Shown: positions 26,401 through 32,747 of the stretch, in pieces | Position numbering within the stretch: the first letter of the stretch is position 1 | How the letters are laid out: every line of letters begins with the position of its first letter | Assembly: GCA_029204225.1 (NCBI GenBank) | Contig: CM055096.1 | Span: 43,432,901-43,496,900, forward strand | From: Diphasiastrum complanatum | Lineage: Eukaryota > Streptophyta > Lycopodiopsida > Lycopodiales > Lycopodiaceae | Length of the DNA stretch: 64,000 bases | Direction: 5' to 3' | Translations under genes and position numbers: made by a program | The notes under the pieces: model-generated | Databases searched by the model: none | The model's input: only the letters and a program-made list of their open reading frames with translations | Told to the model about the DNA's origin: nothing

Positions 26401-29400
26401 TGACGTTTATAGTTCTGCTCCACCTATGTCGTCTTCACCTCATCAAGCTTATTCCATTGTTGACCACCGTCTTTATCATTATGGTTCTCTTTGTATTCCT
26501 AGTTCTTTGGGTATCCGTTCTCAGTTGTTGTCGGATGCTCATTCGTCCCCAGTTGGGGGTCATTTTGGTTTTCAGAAGTCTTATGCTCTTCTTAAGGATC
26601 ATTTCTATTGGCCATCCCTTAGGAAAGAGCTTGTTGTACTTATTCGTACCTGTCCTTTCTGCTTACGTAATAAGTACTCCCGTGCTAAGTCCGCTGGTTT
26701 GCTTCAGAGTTGGCCTATTCCTCACCGCCAGTGGACTGATATTTCTATGGACTTCATCATTGGCCTTCCCCGCACCCGTCGTGGTCACGATTCATGTATG
26801 GTGGTAGTTGACAGGTTCTCGAAACAGGCACATTTCATACCCGTCCGCAGTACTATCACAGCAGAGCAGTGTGCACGCTTGTTCCTTTCAGAGATATTTC
26901 GCCTACATGGGTTTCCTCGTACTATCCTTTCTGATCGGGATAGTAAGTTTACATCATTGTTCTGGACAGAGCTTATGCGTATATTGGATGTACAGCTTTT
27001 TATGGGGTCTGCTTATCATTCTACTTCTGATGGGCAGTCTGAGGTCCTTAACAGGATCCTTGAGGATTATTTGCGCCATTTTGCTACTCCTTCAGGGAAG
27101 GATTGGGATCAGCACTTATGTTTGGCAGAGTATAGCTATAACAGCTCTGTTAGTACCAGCACCAGCGTTGCACCATTTTTATTATCTCATGGTTATGCAC
27201 CTCTTTTACCTGGTATTCCTCTTCCTCCCGAGGATACACCTGTGACACTGTCTTCATTTCTATCAGGTGCTCGCGAGCTTATTCTCCAGGCCAGCTCCCA
27301 TTTGCAGCAGGTCCAGCAGCGTTATCAGGCTTCTGTTGATCGTCGTCGACGTCATGTTGAGTTTCATGTTGGTGATATGGTATATCTACGCCTACGGTTT
27401 GCACGTCATCATTTTATTCAGGGCCATGCTTCTACTGAGAAGCTTGCACCACGTTATTATGGGCCTTATTGTATATTGGAGGTTCTTAGTCCAGTTACAT
27501 ATCGTCTTCAGCTTCCTGCTTCCACACGTGCCTGTGATATATTCCATGTCAGTTTATTACGTGCTGCTATTGAGGATGATGCTCCTCGTGATGCTGAGTT
27601 TCCTACTGCACCGGATCTCTTTCCTTTATTACTTGCTGCTATCCTTCAGGTGCGTTTGCATCATAGTCGACGCCGCCGGCAGATTCAGTTCCTAGTCCAG
27701 TGGGATGGTCGTCCTGTTGAGGAGGCCACATGGGAGCCTATTGATGTCTTTTATCATACACCGTCACTTGCGGATCAGGCTCATGCTCTTGCCGCACTTG
27801 TTGATTCCTCTACATCAGCTGTTGCTCCAGTTGTTACTACACCAGATGCTGTTCCAGTTGATCCTCCAGGGCTTGCTGTTACTTGATCCAGTCCTTTATG
27901 GCAGTTGGGTCTTATTTTTGTGTCGGGGAGAGTTATGGACTCGGCTCATTACATTCGCCTTGTCCATTTACATTTACTTTACTTTATGCATAAGCAGGCT
28001 TTGGGCCCTTTTTTATTCATTATTTGACATTTAGACTATATGGTTGGCCTTGGGCCCTATTATTGACATTTAGACCATATTATTGGCCTTGGGCCCTATG
28101 ATTCACTATATTGGTTATTTGGTCATATTACTGAGAGTGGGGGCCTTCTTGGAGGGCGCACTATTTTCCCTCTCAGTTTGGCCCTAGCCACTGGAAGCTT
28201 CCTTTTAGGGCTTCCTCTTGGCTATAAGTAGGGATTCTGTGTCATTTGTTACTTGGCTTATGATATGATGTCCTTCTTTAGTCTCTTTAAGCTTTCTCTC
28301 TCCTGCTTTCTAGGGTTAAGTCTTGCTTATGTGATGCTTTCATAGACTAAATCTAGATCAGCCGTGGCTACGTTCATAACTTACACGGTCACCATCTTCA
28401 TCACCTCCTCCTTCAAAGAGTCTACCGAGAAGGTGAGTGCAACAACCAATTTTTGAGGACAAGAAACCTATGTAATGTGAGACTCGGGAGATGAACTTTA
28501 CATTTATGACTATTATCTTGGATTCACATGAGCCACATTCATTTTTTGAGGCAACAAAGGAGAAGGTATGGCATCAAGCCATGCAAGAAAAGTATGACTC
28601 TCTTCTCAAGAATGACACACGGGATGTTGTGCAACTCTCTTCTGAAGAATGACACGCGGGATCTTGTGCAATCGTAAAGTAATTTCAAGGGTGGGATGCC
28701 AGGATCAAAGATCATTTAGCCAATATAAAAAAAGGTGGATAAGGGGAAGGAAAAAAGGTGGTAAATAATGAAGATATCATCTCGCAAAGCCATATCATTG
28801 AGAAGGCAAAAGCTTGAATTAAAGATAAAGTCGACAGCAAAGCAAACAAATGAACTTCCAAGGGAAAAGGGAAAATCGATCCATTGGAGGAAGAGATGGA
28901 AAAAGAACCAAAACATGATGTTTTCCAAAACATTTTAAGAGCTATTCTTTGGATGATGTGGTAATTATTTTACCAAAAGCCCTGCAAGAACTTGAGGAAA
29001 GCTAACCAAAAAAACATGTTTTAAAAGGACCGGCTCAAACGCAACAAATGAATCTAGTTCAGCTTGGAGAGGAGGAGAAGATAATACATGTGGGTGCCCA
29101 ATCATCTTCAACACAATTTTCCAAGTTACGAAAGCTAATGTTAAAGTACAAGGATTTCTTTGCTTGGTCATATAAGGATCTGGAAGGGATCCCTTCTTTG
29201 GTGGTGCAACATACAATTTTTTTGGAAGAGACCTTGGTTGATTGAATGCCCGCAAGAAAAGTCTGCTCGCTTTGAGTCGTTGAATAGTTACCAAAGATGG
29301 CTTGAAGTGGATAGTTCATTATCCAGTGATTTATCACTCCATAGTTCTTTGTTCGAGAGTCATCAATATTTATGGAATTCATTTTGTTCCAACAGAATGT

Positions 29401-30927
29401 TATTGAATCAGATAATAAATTTGTTGTTAAAAAATCAATGGCTTTTTCAAAATGAAATTGAAACTTTTTGGGGTAGGGTAGGAAAAGTTCCAACTACCCC
29501 GTAATCCTTAAGCTCTATCGTAGAGGCCTGGAACACTCCACATTGGAGCCAGTTTAGCAGTGGGCCTCCACCAATTCACTGATCCTAACACATCATGCCA
29601 CACTCCATCCATAATGGAAATCACATTGGTAGGACAAGAGTAAGGTCAAATAGCTTTTTATCTCTGCATGCCTAGTCGGACCTATTGAATAATTGACTCG
29701 TTTTCCAAGTAAATCTTCACGAAATCTACTTTCTTTGCCTTGAATTATATCTGAAAAGGATTTCAAAGGTCTTCCATTAACATCTGTCAGGGGTTCTTTA
29801 CCCATGCCATTATCAAAAAGTGCATCTACAGCTTCTTGAAGTAATTTCTCTTGACAAACTATCACCCCTTCTAGTGTAAATGTTTTACTCCGGGAAATGT
29901 GTAGTATCATGTGTGTTATCCTAACTGTACCTTCTTCTTCCTCGAGGCATCTTGGTGGGGGCAAACCCACATTCTTCAAACCTCGATGTACACCTGCTGC
30001 TCTCGGGTATGTACTTGTTAGAATAAGTAAGCCCGAGTTTCTCTTACAGTTCCATGATTATTTCCTGTTTTAGTAGTGATTTTAAGTTTTTTCAGTTTAT
30101 GTAACAGTTTGCATGTGTGCCAGCTTGACGGTACATACTGAGTAGAGTCAGGACACGCGTTTCATAACGGGAACGTAACACCATGTAGCGGCACCCCCAA
30201 AATAAGATTATATATATGTACCCTATAGTCTTTTTGTGAATACAGTTCATACAACATTCCCTTGGGTTGAGGAGTGATCTCTCTTTTAGTTGATCCGTGT
30301 CTGATGAATTGCTTGTTAGAAAGCTAACCATATTGCCAGTAAGATCGAAAAAAAAAATACTGCCAGTAAGATCCTTGACATGGTATCAGAGCTACGGGAG
30401 TGATGCAATACGGTGTCTTCTGGGAGAATTCGAGGAACTGTTTACAGTTAATTAAGCAAACGATCAATCAGTGTGTGATAAGGAGTTAGAGATCACAGTG
30501 TTAAGGAAATCAAAGGCTTGTATTGAGAAATTGTTGGAAATCTTCAGCTTGTTGAAGCATCATAGTGTTGCCGATAAAAGCAGGTTGTTTGCAATCTTTG
30601 GTAAACCAAACGATATGCCGTTGATTCCAACATCAAACCAGCTGCAGGCGACCTACAGGGAGTGTGAGGTTGTCATCAAAATCTCAGAAAAAGCTGAGAT
30701 AAAGCCCAAGAAAGTAGTAACAACCTTGTGCTGGGGTTTACAACAAAAAAATGGTGGTTTTTCCCTTATACAAAACGATTTTTGAAGTTGTGACAAGTTA
30801 CAGGAGGGCGCCCTAGTCGGATTGATTGGCTGCCAAGAGGCCGTTGCAGGCCGTGGAGCGTAGAGTGTGCACATCTAACTTATAGGAAGGCGCAACAAAC
30901 CCCAGGAAGCCATAGCTGTGAGGAGTA

Positions 30928-30963
<36 letters not shown>

Positions 30964-32213
30964 TGGAAGGGTCGCGCAAGCCTACTCATGCTTTTCCATT
31001 TTGTATTTTGGTGCTTAGAGGGTGGAGGAATCCAGATTAGGGCGCAATCTTGCTGTGGACCGCAAGATCTGACCTCAAAGGCATCGAGGGTGGATATTTG
31101 GGTGTTGTAGGACGTTGGATTGCTGTGGGTCGTTGGATTGGCAAGATTCTATTTAACATTTCATGTGAACGGGCCCGAAGGGCAGACGACCCTTTAACTT
31201 CCGTAAAAAAATTTCAAACTGAAAGGGGCCTTGAAGTGCAAATTCGTTTGGATGCTTTTGCCTATTTACACACAAAAGTAAACTCCTTGCTAGTAAAAGC
31301 CGTAAGCACGAACAAAACTTAAAAGCTCCGAATCATTTTCTCTTTCACATTATATGTTTGACATATGAAGTAATTGTTGCATGGCCAATAACAGAGCACG
31401 TGCAGCAACTAAAAAGTTAGACCCATTGTGATGACAATCAAGTTGAACTGTGTATCTTATGATTTTGTAATAACCTGGCAATTTAGCTCATTATTTGGGG
31501 CATTATATGGCATAATTGTCCTTTTTTGTTTACATGGAAAATCCCATGGGCTTTTAAGCATAAAGGGTGTCGTCCTATAAGCCGATTGGCTCTCAACATA
31601 AACCAACCCATGCATGACATGTTTTTAAGCAAGGGCCAACAAAAAAATTTGCCTGCAGTTTATGCAGGATAAAATCCTGCTCCAGGTGGATTTTTGGAGC
31701 CTTGTCCTCAGGCAAAGCTCCTCAAACCCATAAATTCCTTAGATGGGACTTTATCCTGTACTTAAAGCCAAATGTGAGGATGAATTTTGTGACTTTACTA
31801 TATGTCTTACTTTTAAAGCAATTGTAGAGGCTATGTGTGCTACGAAGCAGTGAACTAGACAGACTTTAAGAATCTACCCTTAAAGTGGCATTCTACGATA
31901 AGTTGACAAATAGACTGATGATGGATGTCTGCCCCAGAAAATCACAAGAGCTGCCAGAGCATTATGTAAGGTGCTCTTTCTAGGGGCTTAATTTTGTCCT
32001 TCACCAGGATAGAAAAGGAAATTTTTGCTGAAAATAGGTAGAAAGACCTAGAGGCTGTGCTTCCACTTTGGTGTACTTATTGCACTCTCAAACAGTTTTT
32101 GTTTGTGGATGGTTCTTAAACAGATGGCCTTTGTTGCTATTGGAGCAACAATGGTAGGTTCTATTACTTTCTCTAAAAAGGAAGGAGATAAAGTGAAAAA
32201 GGGTGAAGAGGTG

Positions 32214-32279
<66 letters not shown>

Positions 32280-32747
32280 CTGAAACATGGAAGTCTTGTG
32301 TAAGTCAGTCTGTTGAAGTATATGCTAATAACATACCCGATTGCACAGTTTGGATATTTCTCTTTCGGCGGGAGCACATGTATCTGTGTCTTTCAGAAGG
32401 TAAATGAAATGGTTTGAGTATCTACCAAAATCAAAATCATGCTAATGCTTAAATATTTTTACCTTCGCATGCTGTCCTGTTCTCTGATAGTGAACTATAA
32501 TTTTTCATGGCAGCATACTATCGATCTCGATGACGATCTTGTTGCAAACAGTGAAAGATCACTTGAGACACTCGTGTCTGTTGGTATGACACTTGGAACT
32601 GCAAGGCATATACAAGCCAATGACTTGTATCTGGCTAGGAGACCTACTATAAAGGACAGTGTAGTTGGATTAGACAATCAGATTGCTATAGAAGGTATTA
32701 GTGTGACTGATAGTGTCAATGTGCCTGAAGGTGGTTTTGGTCCTTGA
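827..32747 (+). CDS. PSD: Phosphatidylserine decarboxylase, type II (PSD2/PSD3-like), 3' ten exons, 5' end outside window
   Basis: The enzyme decarboxylates phosphatidylserine to phosphatidylethanolamine. Plant type II forms act on endomembranes (ER or tonoplast) and usually carry N-terminal C2 and EF-hand regions, which would lie left of this window. The ten exons listed in the summary total 1044 nt and read through in one frame to TGA at 32745-32747. Family landmarks appear in order: [12 protein letters not shown] at the start, [36 protein letters not shown] (Asp codon 19117-19119), DYHRFHMP (His codons 20310 and 20319), [32 protein letters not shown], and GYFSFGGST (Ser codon 32373-32375). 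By analogy with E. coli PSD, cleavage at that Ser makes the pyruvoyl group, and Asp-His-Ser is the self-cleavage triad. Introns are 556, 11118, 6265, 247, 787, 601, 11051, 138 and 114 bp. The C-terminus is about 40 residues longer than I expect for the family. PSD2 and PSD3 cannot be told apart here. Confidence 0.95.
1495..1595 (+). CDS. PSD: PSD exon: [21 protein letters not shown]
   Basis: Acceptor gcag at 1491-1494, donor gt at 1596. It completes the split Gly codon and encodes [20 protein letters not shown] followed by KFINFFQ. It ends in phase 0. Confidence 0.94.
2106..2300. repeat. GC-rich subterminal ggacgcg repeat block, left
   Basis: Dense short repeats of the type cggacgcg, ccggac and gtccgac in a locally very GC-rich segment, followed by an A-rich run at 2206-2222. 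Its reverse complement resembles the block at 9515-9595. Interpreted as transposase-binding subterminal repeats of the hAT candidate. Confidence 0.6.
2350..2767. repeat. Compound (GA)n/(GT)n microsatellite
   Basis: (GA)n spans about 2350-2409, (GT)n 2415-2446, mixed GT/GA tracts continue to 2600, and (GT)n 2701-2728 runs directly into (GA)n 2729-2767. The last tract abuts the ATG of the BED open frame. Two plant-telomere-like units (tttagggtttaggg) lie at 2620-2633. Confidence 0.95.
2768..5145 (+). pseudogene. hAT transposase (BED finger, DUF659, hAT C-terminal region), broken
   Basis: The start chosen is ATG 2768, just after the GA tract. A BED zinc finger follows ([20 protein letters not shown]), then a Pro/Ser/Thr-rich linker. 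An in-frame TAG at 3368-3370 separates this from a DUF659-like part ([19 protein letters not shown]). A deletion/frameshift near 3670 leads to [16 protein letters not shown]. Intron-like borders are retained (donors near 3719, 4072, 4495, 4816 and 5039; acceptors ending 3848, 4162, 4668, 4904 and 5124). Another frameshift follows DNASNC, and a break lies near 4301. The usual CAAHxLDL motif reads CAARSLDL. The last part has [20 protein letters not shown], but the expected SSxxCERxWS-type end is absent. It cannot be a functional transposase. Confidence 0.85.
5146..8245. other. Non-coding interior of hAT candidate / intron
   Basis: No protein similarity recognised on either strand. It contains two adjacent short hairpin-forming units (gtgaatgg...ccattcac) at about 5646-5740, a telomere-like ccctaaaccctaaacccc at 5516-5533, and one copy of a dispersed repeat (5747-5870). 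Confidence 0.5.
5747..5870. repeat. Dispersed direct repeat, copy 1
   Basis: About 120 bp with clear similarity to 8246-8372 (shared blocks include tgactccacttc, agaattgca and ctttgcaca). Both copies are in the same orientation inside the hAT candidate. No coding potential. Confidence 0.8.
8246..8372. repeat. Dispersed direct repeat, copy 2
   Basis: Second copy of the unit at 5747-5870, diverged by scattered substitutions and small indels. It ends just before a (CT)n tract. Confidence 0.8.
8391..8449. repeat. (CT)n microsatellite
   Basis: Uninterrupted CT array of 59 bp. Confidence 0.98.
9515..9595. repeat. GC-rich subterminal ggacgcg repeat block, right
   Basis: Repeated cggacgc, gcgtcc and ggacgcg motifs. 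The reverse complement resembles the left block, including a ggacgtgt stretch followed by an A-rich run. It lies just before ggatcaac at 9603-9610. Confidence 0.6.
9621..9876. repeat. Tandem duplication, 128-bp period
   Basis: Two adjacent copies (9621-9748 and 9749-9876), each starting attaccttcaat and containing aaatgactcatgagtgctcta. They differ by a modest number of substitutions. Confidence 0.9.
9877..11398. other. Intronic DNA, no gene seen
   Basis: AT-rich, with no recognisable protein in either strand. A short 28-bp tandem repeat (ggatgttcaaca...gtgacctt) lies at about 10465-10520. Confidence 0.5.
11399..11930 (-). pseudogene. LINE (non-LTR) reverse transcriptase fragment
   Basis: Read on the minus strand, several frames give the fingers/palm part of a plant LINE reverse transcriptase. 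These include a segment ending PIHKSGDP, then MNLGN followed by a stop, [12 protein letters not shown], and [13 protein letters not shown] further on. The order is correct but split by stops and frameshifts, so it is a dead 5'- and 3'-truncated copy. It lies antisense to the PSD gene in the 11.1-kb intron. Confidence 0.75.
11931..12713. other. Intronic DNA, no gene seen
   Basis: AT-rich intron sequence leading to the acceptor of the 48-nt PSD exon. Nothing recognised. Confidence 0.5.
12714..12761 (+). CDS. PSD: PSD 48-nt exon: [16 protein letters not shown]
   Basis: A 16-codon exon between ttcag (ending 12713) and gt at 12762. It matches the family segment between the FFKDQ region and TFNEFF. 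It is isolated between introns of 11.1 and 6.3 kb, so automated annotation could easily miss it. Confidence 0.93.
12990..13870 (-). pseudogene. Ty3/gypsy reverse transcriptase relic
   Basis: On the minus strand, from 13870 downward, the RT N-terminal region is visible ([20 protein letters not shown], then [13 protein letters not shown] and [12 protein letters not shown]). Next come a broken middle part with [12 protein letters not shown] and KFVVVLLD, then [15 protein letters not shown] and YLGHKI, and the thumb/connection region [13 protein letters not shown]. Stops and frame changes occur near 13569 and 13400. No LTRs were found, so it is a fragment. It is antisense to PSD. Confidence 0.85.
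13871..16489. other. Intronic DNA, no gene seen
   Basis: No confident protein match. A degenerate direct duplication of about 66 bp occurs at 14795-14861 and 14862-14926 (shared ttgt[ct]ggtctttag and ctgataaaaa-type blocks). Minus-strand frames at 15810-16363 may be diverged Copia sequence but show no diagnostic motif. Confidence 0.5.
14795..14926. repeat. Degenerate tandem duplication, about 66 bp
   Basis: Two adjacent copies, the first starting ataggtgctcc and the second atagatgctcc. Both contain ggtctttag and taatgatt and end in gataaaaa. Confidence 0.8.
16538..17390 (-). pseudogene. Ty1/Copia gag-protease relic
   Basis: On the minus strand, gag-like sequence ([20 protein letters not shown], then TIYDPKN) lies at 17195-17383. 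A protease-like segment with [13 protein letters not shown] follows at about 16800, resembling the WWIDSGA start of Copia protease. Both parts are fragmentary and separated by stops. A related protease relic is at 46532-46830. Confidence 0.65.
17391..18930. other. Intronic DNA, no gene seen
   Basis: Very AT-rich, with no recognised coding sequence. An imperfect tandem repeat with a 78-bp period (core atctgtgattca...aggttt or ggattt) lies at about 18535-18690. Confidence 0.45.
19027..19173 (+). CDS. PSD: PSD exon: [16 protein letters not shown]...ADSRLM...FWIK
   Basis: Acceptor ggcag ends at 19026, donor gt at 19174. The 49 codons include the [12 protein letters not shown] signature and GADSRLM. 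The Asp of the latter corresponds to the catalytic Asp of the Asp-His-Ser triad. An open frame continues upstream of the acceptor to 18931 but is intronic. Confidence 0.96.
19421..19516 (+). CDS. PSD: PSD exon: [13 protein letters not shown]...VIFRLAPQ
   Basis: Acceptor ttatcag ends at 19420, donor gt at 19517. It encodes 32 residues including [13 protein letters not shown] and [11 protein letters not shown], continuous with FWIK of the previous exon. Confidence 0.95.
20304..20378 (+). CDS. PSD: PSD exon: [11 protein letters not shown]
   Basis: Acceptor tttcag ends at 20303, donor gt at 20379. Its 25 codons carry the YHRFHMP motif. The two His residues match the conserved YHR-x-HMP pair of PSD enzymes, one of which serves as catalytic base. 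Confidence 0.96.
20980..21072 (+). CDS. PSD: PSD exon: [19 protein letters not shown]
   Basis: Acceptor gacag ends at 20979, donor gt at 21073. Its 31 codons include [20 protein letters not shown], a near-invariant block of type II plant PSD. The following intron is 11 kb and carries the chromovirus. Confidence 0.96.
21450..21731 (+). pseudogene. Copia gag-like fragment upstream of chromovirus
   Basis: Frames encode [20 protein letters not shown] and nearby acidic/basic sequence resembling the UBN2-type gag of Copia elements. It is interrupted at 21731 by the chromovirus, whose TACAC target copy is 21727-21731, and apparently resumes with other Copia sequence after 28386. No complete domain remains. 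Confidence 0.55.
21732..22182 (+). repeat. 5' LTR of chromovirus
   Basis: 451 bp with inverted ends AGTTATG/CATAACT rather than the usual TG/CA. It contains an internal near-duplicate (gacatttagaccatat...ttggccttgggccctat) and a TATA-like tataagta at 22024-22031. Confidence 0.96.
22183..22194 (+). promoter_or_regulatory. Primer binding site (initiator tRNA-Met)
   Basis: tggtatcagagc lies immediately after the 5' LTR, the standard plant LTR-retrotransposon primer site. It fixes the LTR boundary. Confidence 0.95.
22195..23190 (+). other. Chromovirus 5' leader
   Basis: About 1 kb of pyrimidine-rich leader between the primer site and the presumed gag start. Several open frames occur, but none has a recognised domain. 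Repeated gcgccc and ctgctgcc-type motifs are visible. Confidence 0.6.
23191..27886 (+). pseudogene. Chromovirus gag-pol polyprotein, disrupted
   Basis: The presumed start is ATG 23191 (MASSPTT...). TAG at 23242-23244 interrupts codon 18. The frame resumes with gag ([12 protein letters not shown]), a zinc knuckle ([14 protein letters not shown], about 24235), an aspartic protease ([11 protein letters not shown], about 24500), and RT ([17 protein letters not shown]). A second TAG lies at 25279-25281. RT then continues in frame with YFDD at 25534-25545, followed by RNase H ([14 protein letters not shown]). A single-base frameshift near 26235 moves the rest to another frame. Integrase has a zinc-binding region and catalytic D (26750), D (26933) and E (27041) with 35 residues between the last two. 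A C-terminal chromodomain ([18 protein letters not shown]) follows. Order PR-RT-RH-IN-chromo defines a chromovirus. It is not autonomous. Confidence 0.96.
27922..27930 (+). promoter_or_regulatory. Polypurine tract of chromovirus
   Basis: The sequence gtcggggag ends exactly at the 3' LTR start. It is short for a plus-strand primer tract but correctly placed. Confidence 0.7.
27931..28381 (+). repeat. 3' LTR of chromovirus
   Basis: 451 bp. It differs from the 5' LTR by four substitutions that I could find (near its positions 30, 108, 215 and 437), with no indels. TACAC follows at 28382-28386. Confidence 0.96.
28387..28720 (+). pseudogene. Copia integrase-RT junction fragment
   Basis: Encodes [20 protein letters not shown] followed by [14 protein letters not shown], the region just before the Copia RT (typical pattern: E-P-x-S-x-x-E-A, then W-x-x-A-M, then E-x-x-S-L-x-x-N-x-T-W). 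Stops and a short local duplication (ctcttctcaagaatgacac... and ctcttctgaagaatgacac...) follow. It is probably the continuation of the relic split by the chromovirus. Confidence 0.7.
28950..29245 (+). pseudogene. Ty3/gypsy RT N-terminal fragment
   Basis: Plus-strand frame with [20 protein letters not shown] and [20 protein letters not shown]. This is the segment before the RT active region of plant Ty3 elements. It is truncated at about 29245, where plastid-like sequence begins. Confidence 0.8.
29256..29468 (+). pseudogene. ycf2: Plastid ycf2-like fragment in the nucleus (NUPT)
   Basis: Encodes [20 protein letters not shown] and then [24 protein letters not shown], which resembles the conserved LFESYQ...NRMLLxQ...WLFxDE block of plastid Ycf2. 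Only about 70 codons remain, flanked by unrelated DNA, so it is a nuclear insert. Identification is from memory of the family. Confidence 0.7.
29686..29910 (-). pseudogene. rpoC1: Plastid rpoC1-like fragment in the nucleus (NUPT)
   Basis: The minus-strand frame encodes [17 protein letters not shown], then [20 protein letters not shown] and LLGKRVNYS. These are the plastid RNA polymerase beta' motifs [16 protein letters not shown], KSFSDxIxGKxGRFRxxLLGKRVDYS. Similarity stops at VNYS, before the expected GRSVIVVGP. Bacterial RpoC shares the motif, but a plastid source is more likely here. It lies in the opposite orientation to the ycf2 piece 200 bp away. Confidence 0.75.
30016..30380 (+). repeat. 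Copia-type LTR with primer site
   Basis: A 365-bp unit starting TGTTAGAATAAG and ending CTTGACA, directly followed by a tRNA-Met primer site at 30381-30392. TG/CA ends and TGTTAGAA are typical of plant Copia LTRs. No second LTR was found, so the element is truncated. It is in sense orientation in the PSD intron. Confidence 0.8.
30381..30392 (+). promoter_or_regulatory. Primer binding site of Copia-type relic
   Basis: tggtatcagagc follows the LTR end without a spacer. Confidence 0.85.
30393..32123. other. Leader of truncated LTR element and intron, no gene recognised
   Basis: An open frame of 104 codons (30471-30785, +) follows the primer site and could be degraded gag, but it has no motif I recognise. 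(GA)n occurs at 30930-30959. The rest, to the PSD acceptor, is plain intron. Confidence 0.45.
30930..30959. repeat. (AG)n microsatellite
   Basis: Thirty bases of AG repeats. Confidence 0.95.
32124..32210 (+). CDS. PSD: PSD exon: [15 protein letters not shown]
   Basis: Acceptor aaacag ends at 32123, donor gt at 32211. It encodes 29 residues ([20 protein letters not shown], then GDKVKKGEE). A (CT)n tract begins 6 nt after the exon end. Confidence 0.95.
32217..32273. repeat. (CT)n microsatellite inside a PSD intron
   Basis: A 57-bp CT array starts 6 nt after the donor of a 138-bp intron (32211-32348). It occupies about 40% of the intron. Confidence 0.98.
32349..32399 (+). CDS. PSD: PSD exon with GGST pyruvoyl-forming site
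   Basis: Acceptor gcacag ends at 32348, donor gt at 32400. It encodes [17 protein letters not shown]. The Ser in GGST (32373-32375) is the predicted self-cleavage residue that becomes the pyruvoyl cofactor. The canonical family motif is LGST or GGST. Confidence 0.96.
32514..32747 (+). CDS. PSD: PSD terminal exon with C-terminal extension
   Basis: Acceptor ggcag ends at 32513; the stop TGA is at 32745-32747. It encodes [20 protein letters not shown] and GMTLGTARH, the conserved end of the decarboxylase. About 40 further residues follow, ending in VPEGGFGP, which I do not recognise. No canonical AATAAA was seen in the next 250 bases. Confidence 0.92.
   Translation, partial: HTIDLDDDLVANSERSLETLVSVGMTLGTARHIQANDLYLARRPTIKDSVVGLDNQIAIEGISVTDSVNVPEGGFGP

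Larger units (their letters stand above)
21732..28381 (+). mobile_element. Ty3/gypsy chromovirus, full-length structure, coding region broken
   Basis: A 6650-bp element with two 451-bp LTRs (21732-22182, 27931-28381), each starting AGTTATGG and ending CATAACT. It has a 5-bp target duplication TACAC (21727-21731, 28382-28386), an initiator tRNA-Met primer site directly after the 5' LTR, and a short purine tract before the 3' LTR. By eye the LTRs differ at four positions (0.9%), so insertion is recent on a plant scale. It sits in the last large intron of PSD, in the same orientation. Its gag-pol carries two TAG stops and a frameshift. Confidence 0.97.

Noticed and set aside
29059-29493. 144-codon minus-strand frame
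   Set aside because: It overlaps the Ty3 and ycf2-like plus-strand pieces, which match families, while this frame matches nothing I know.
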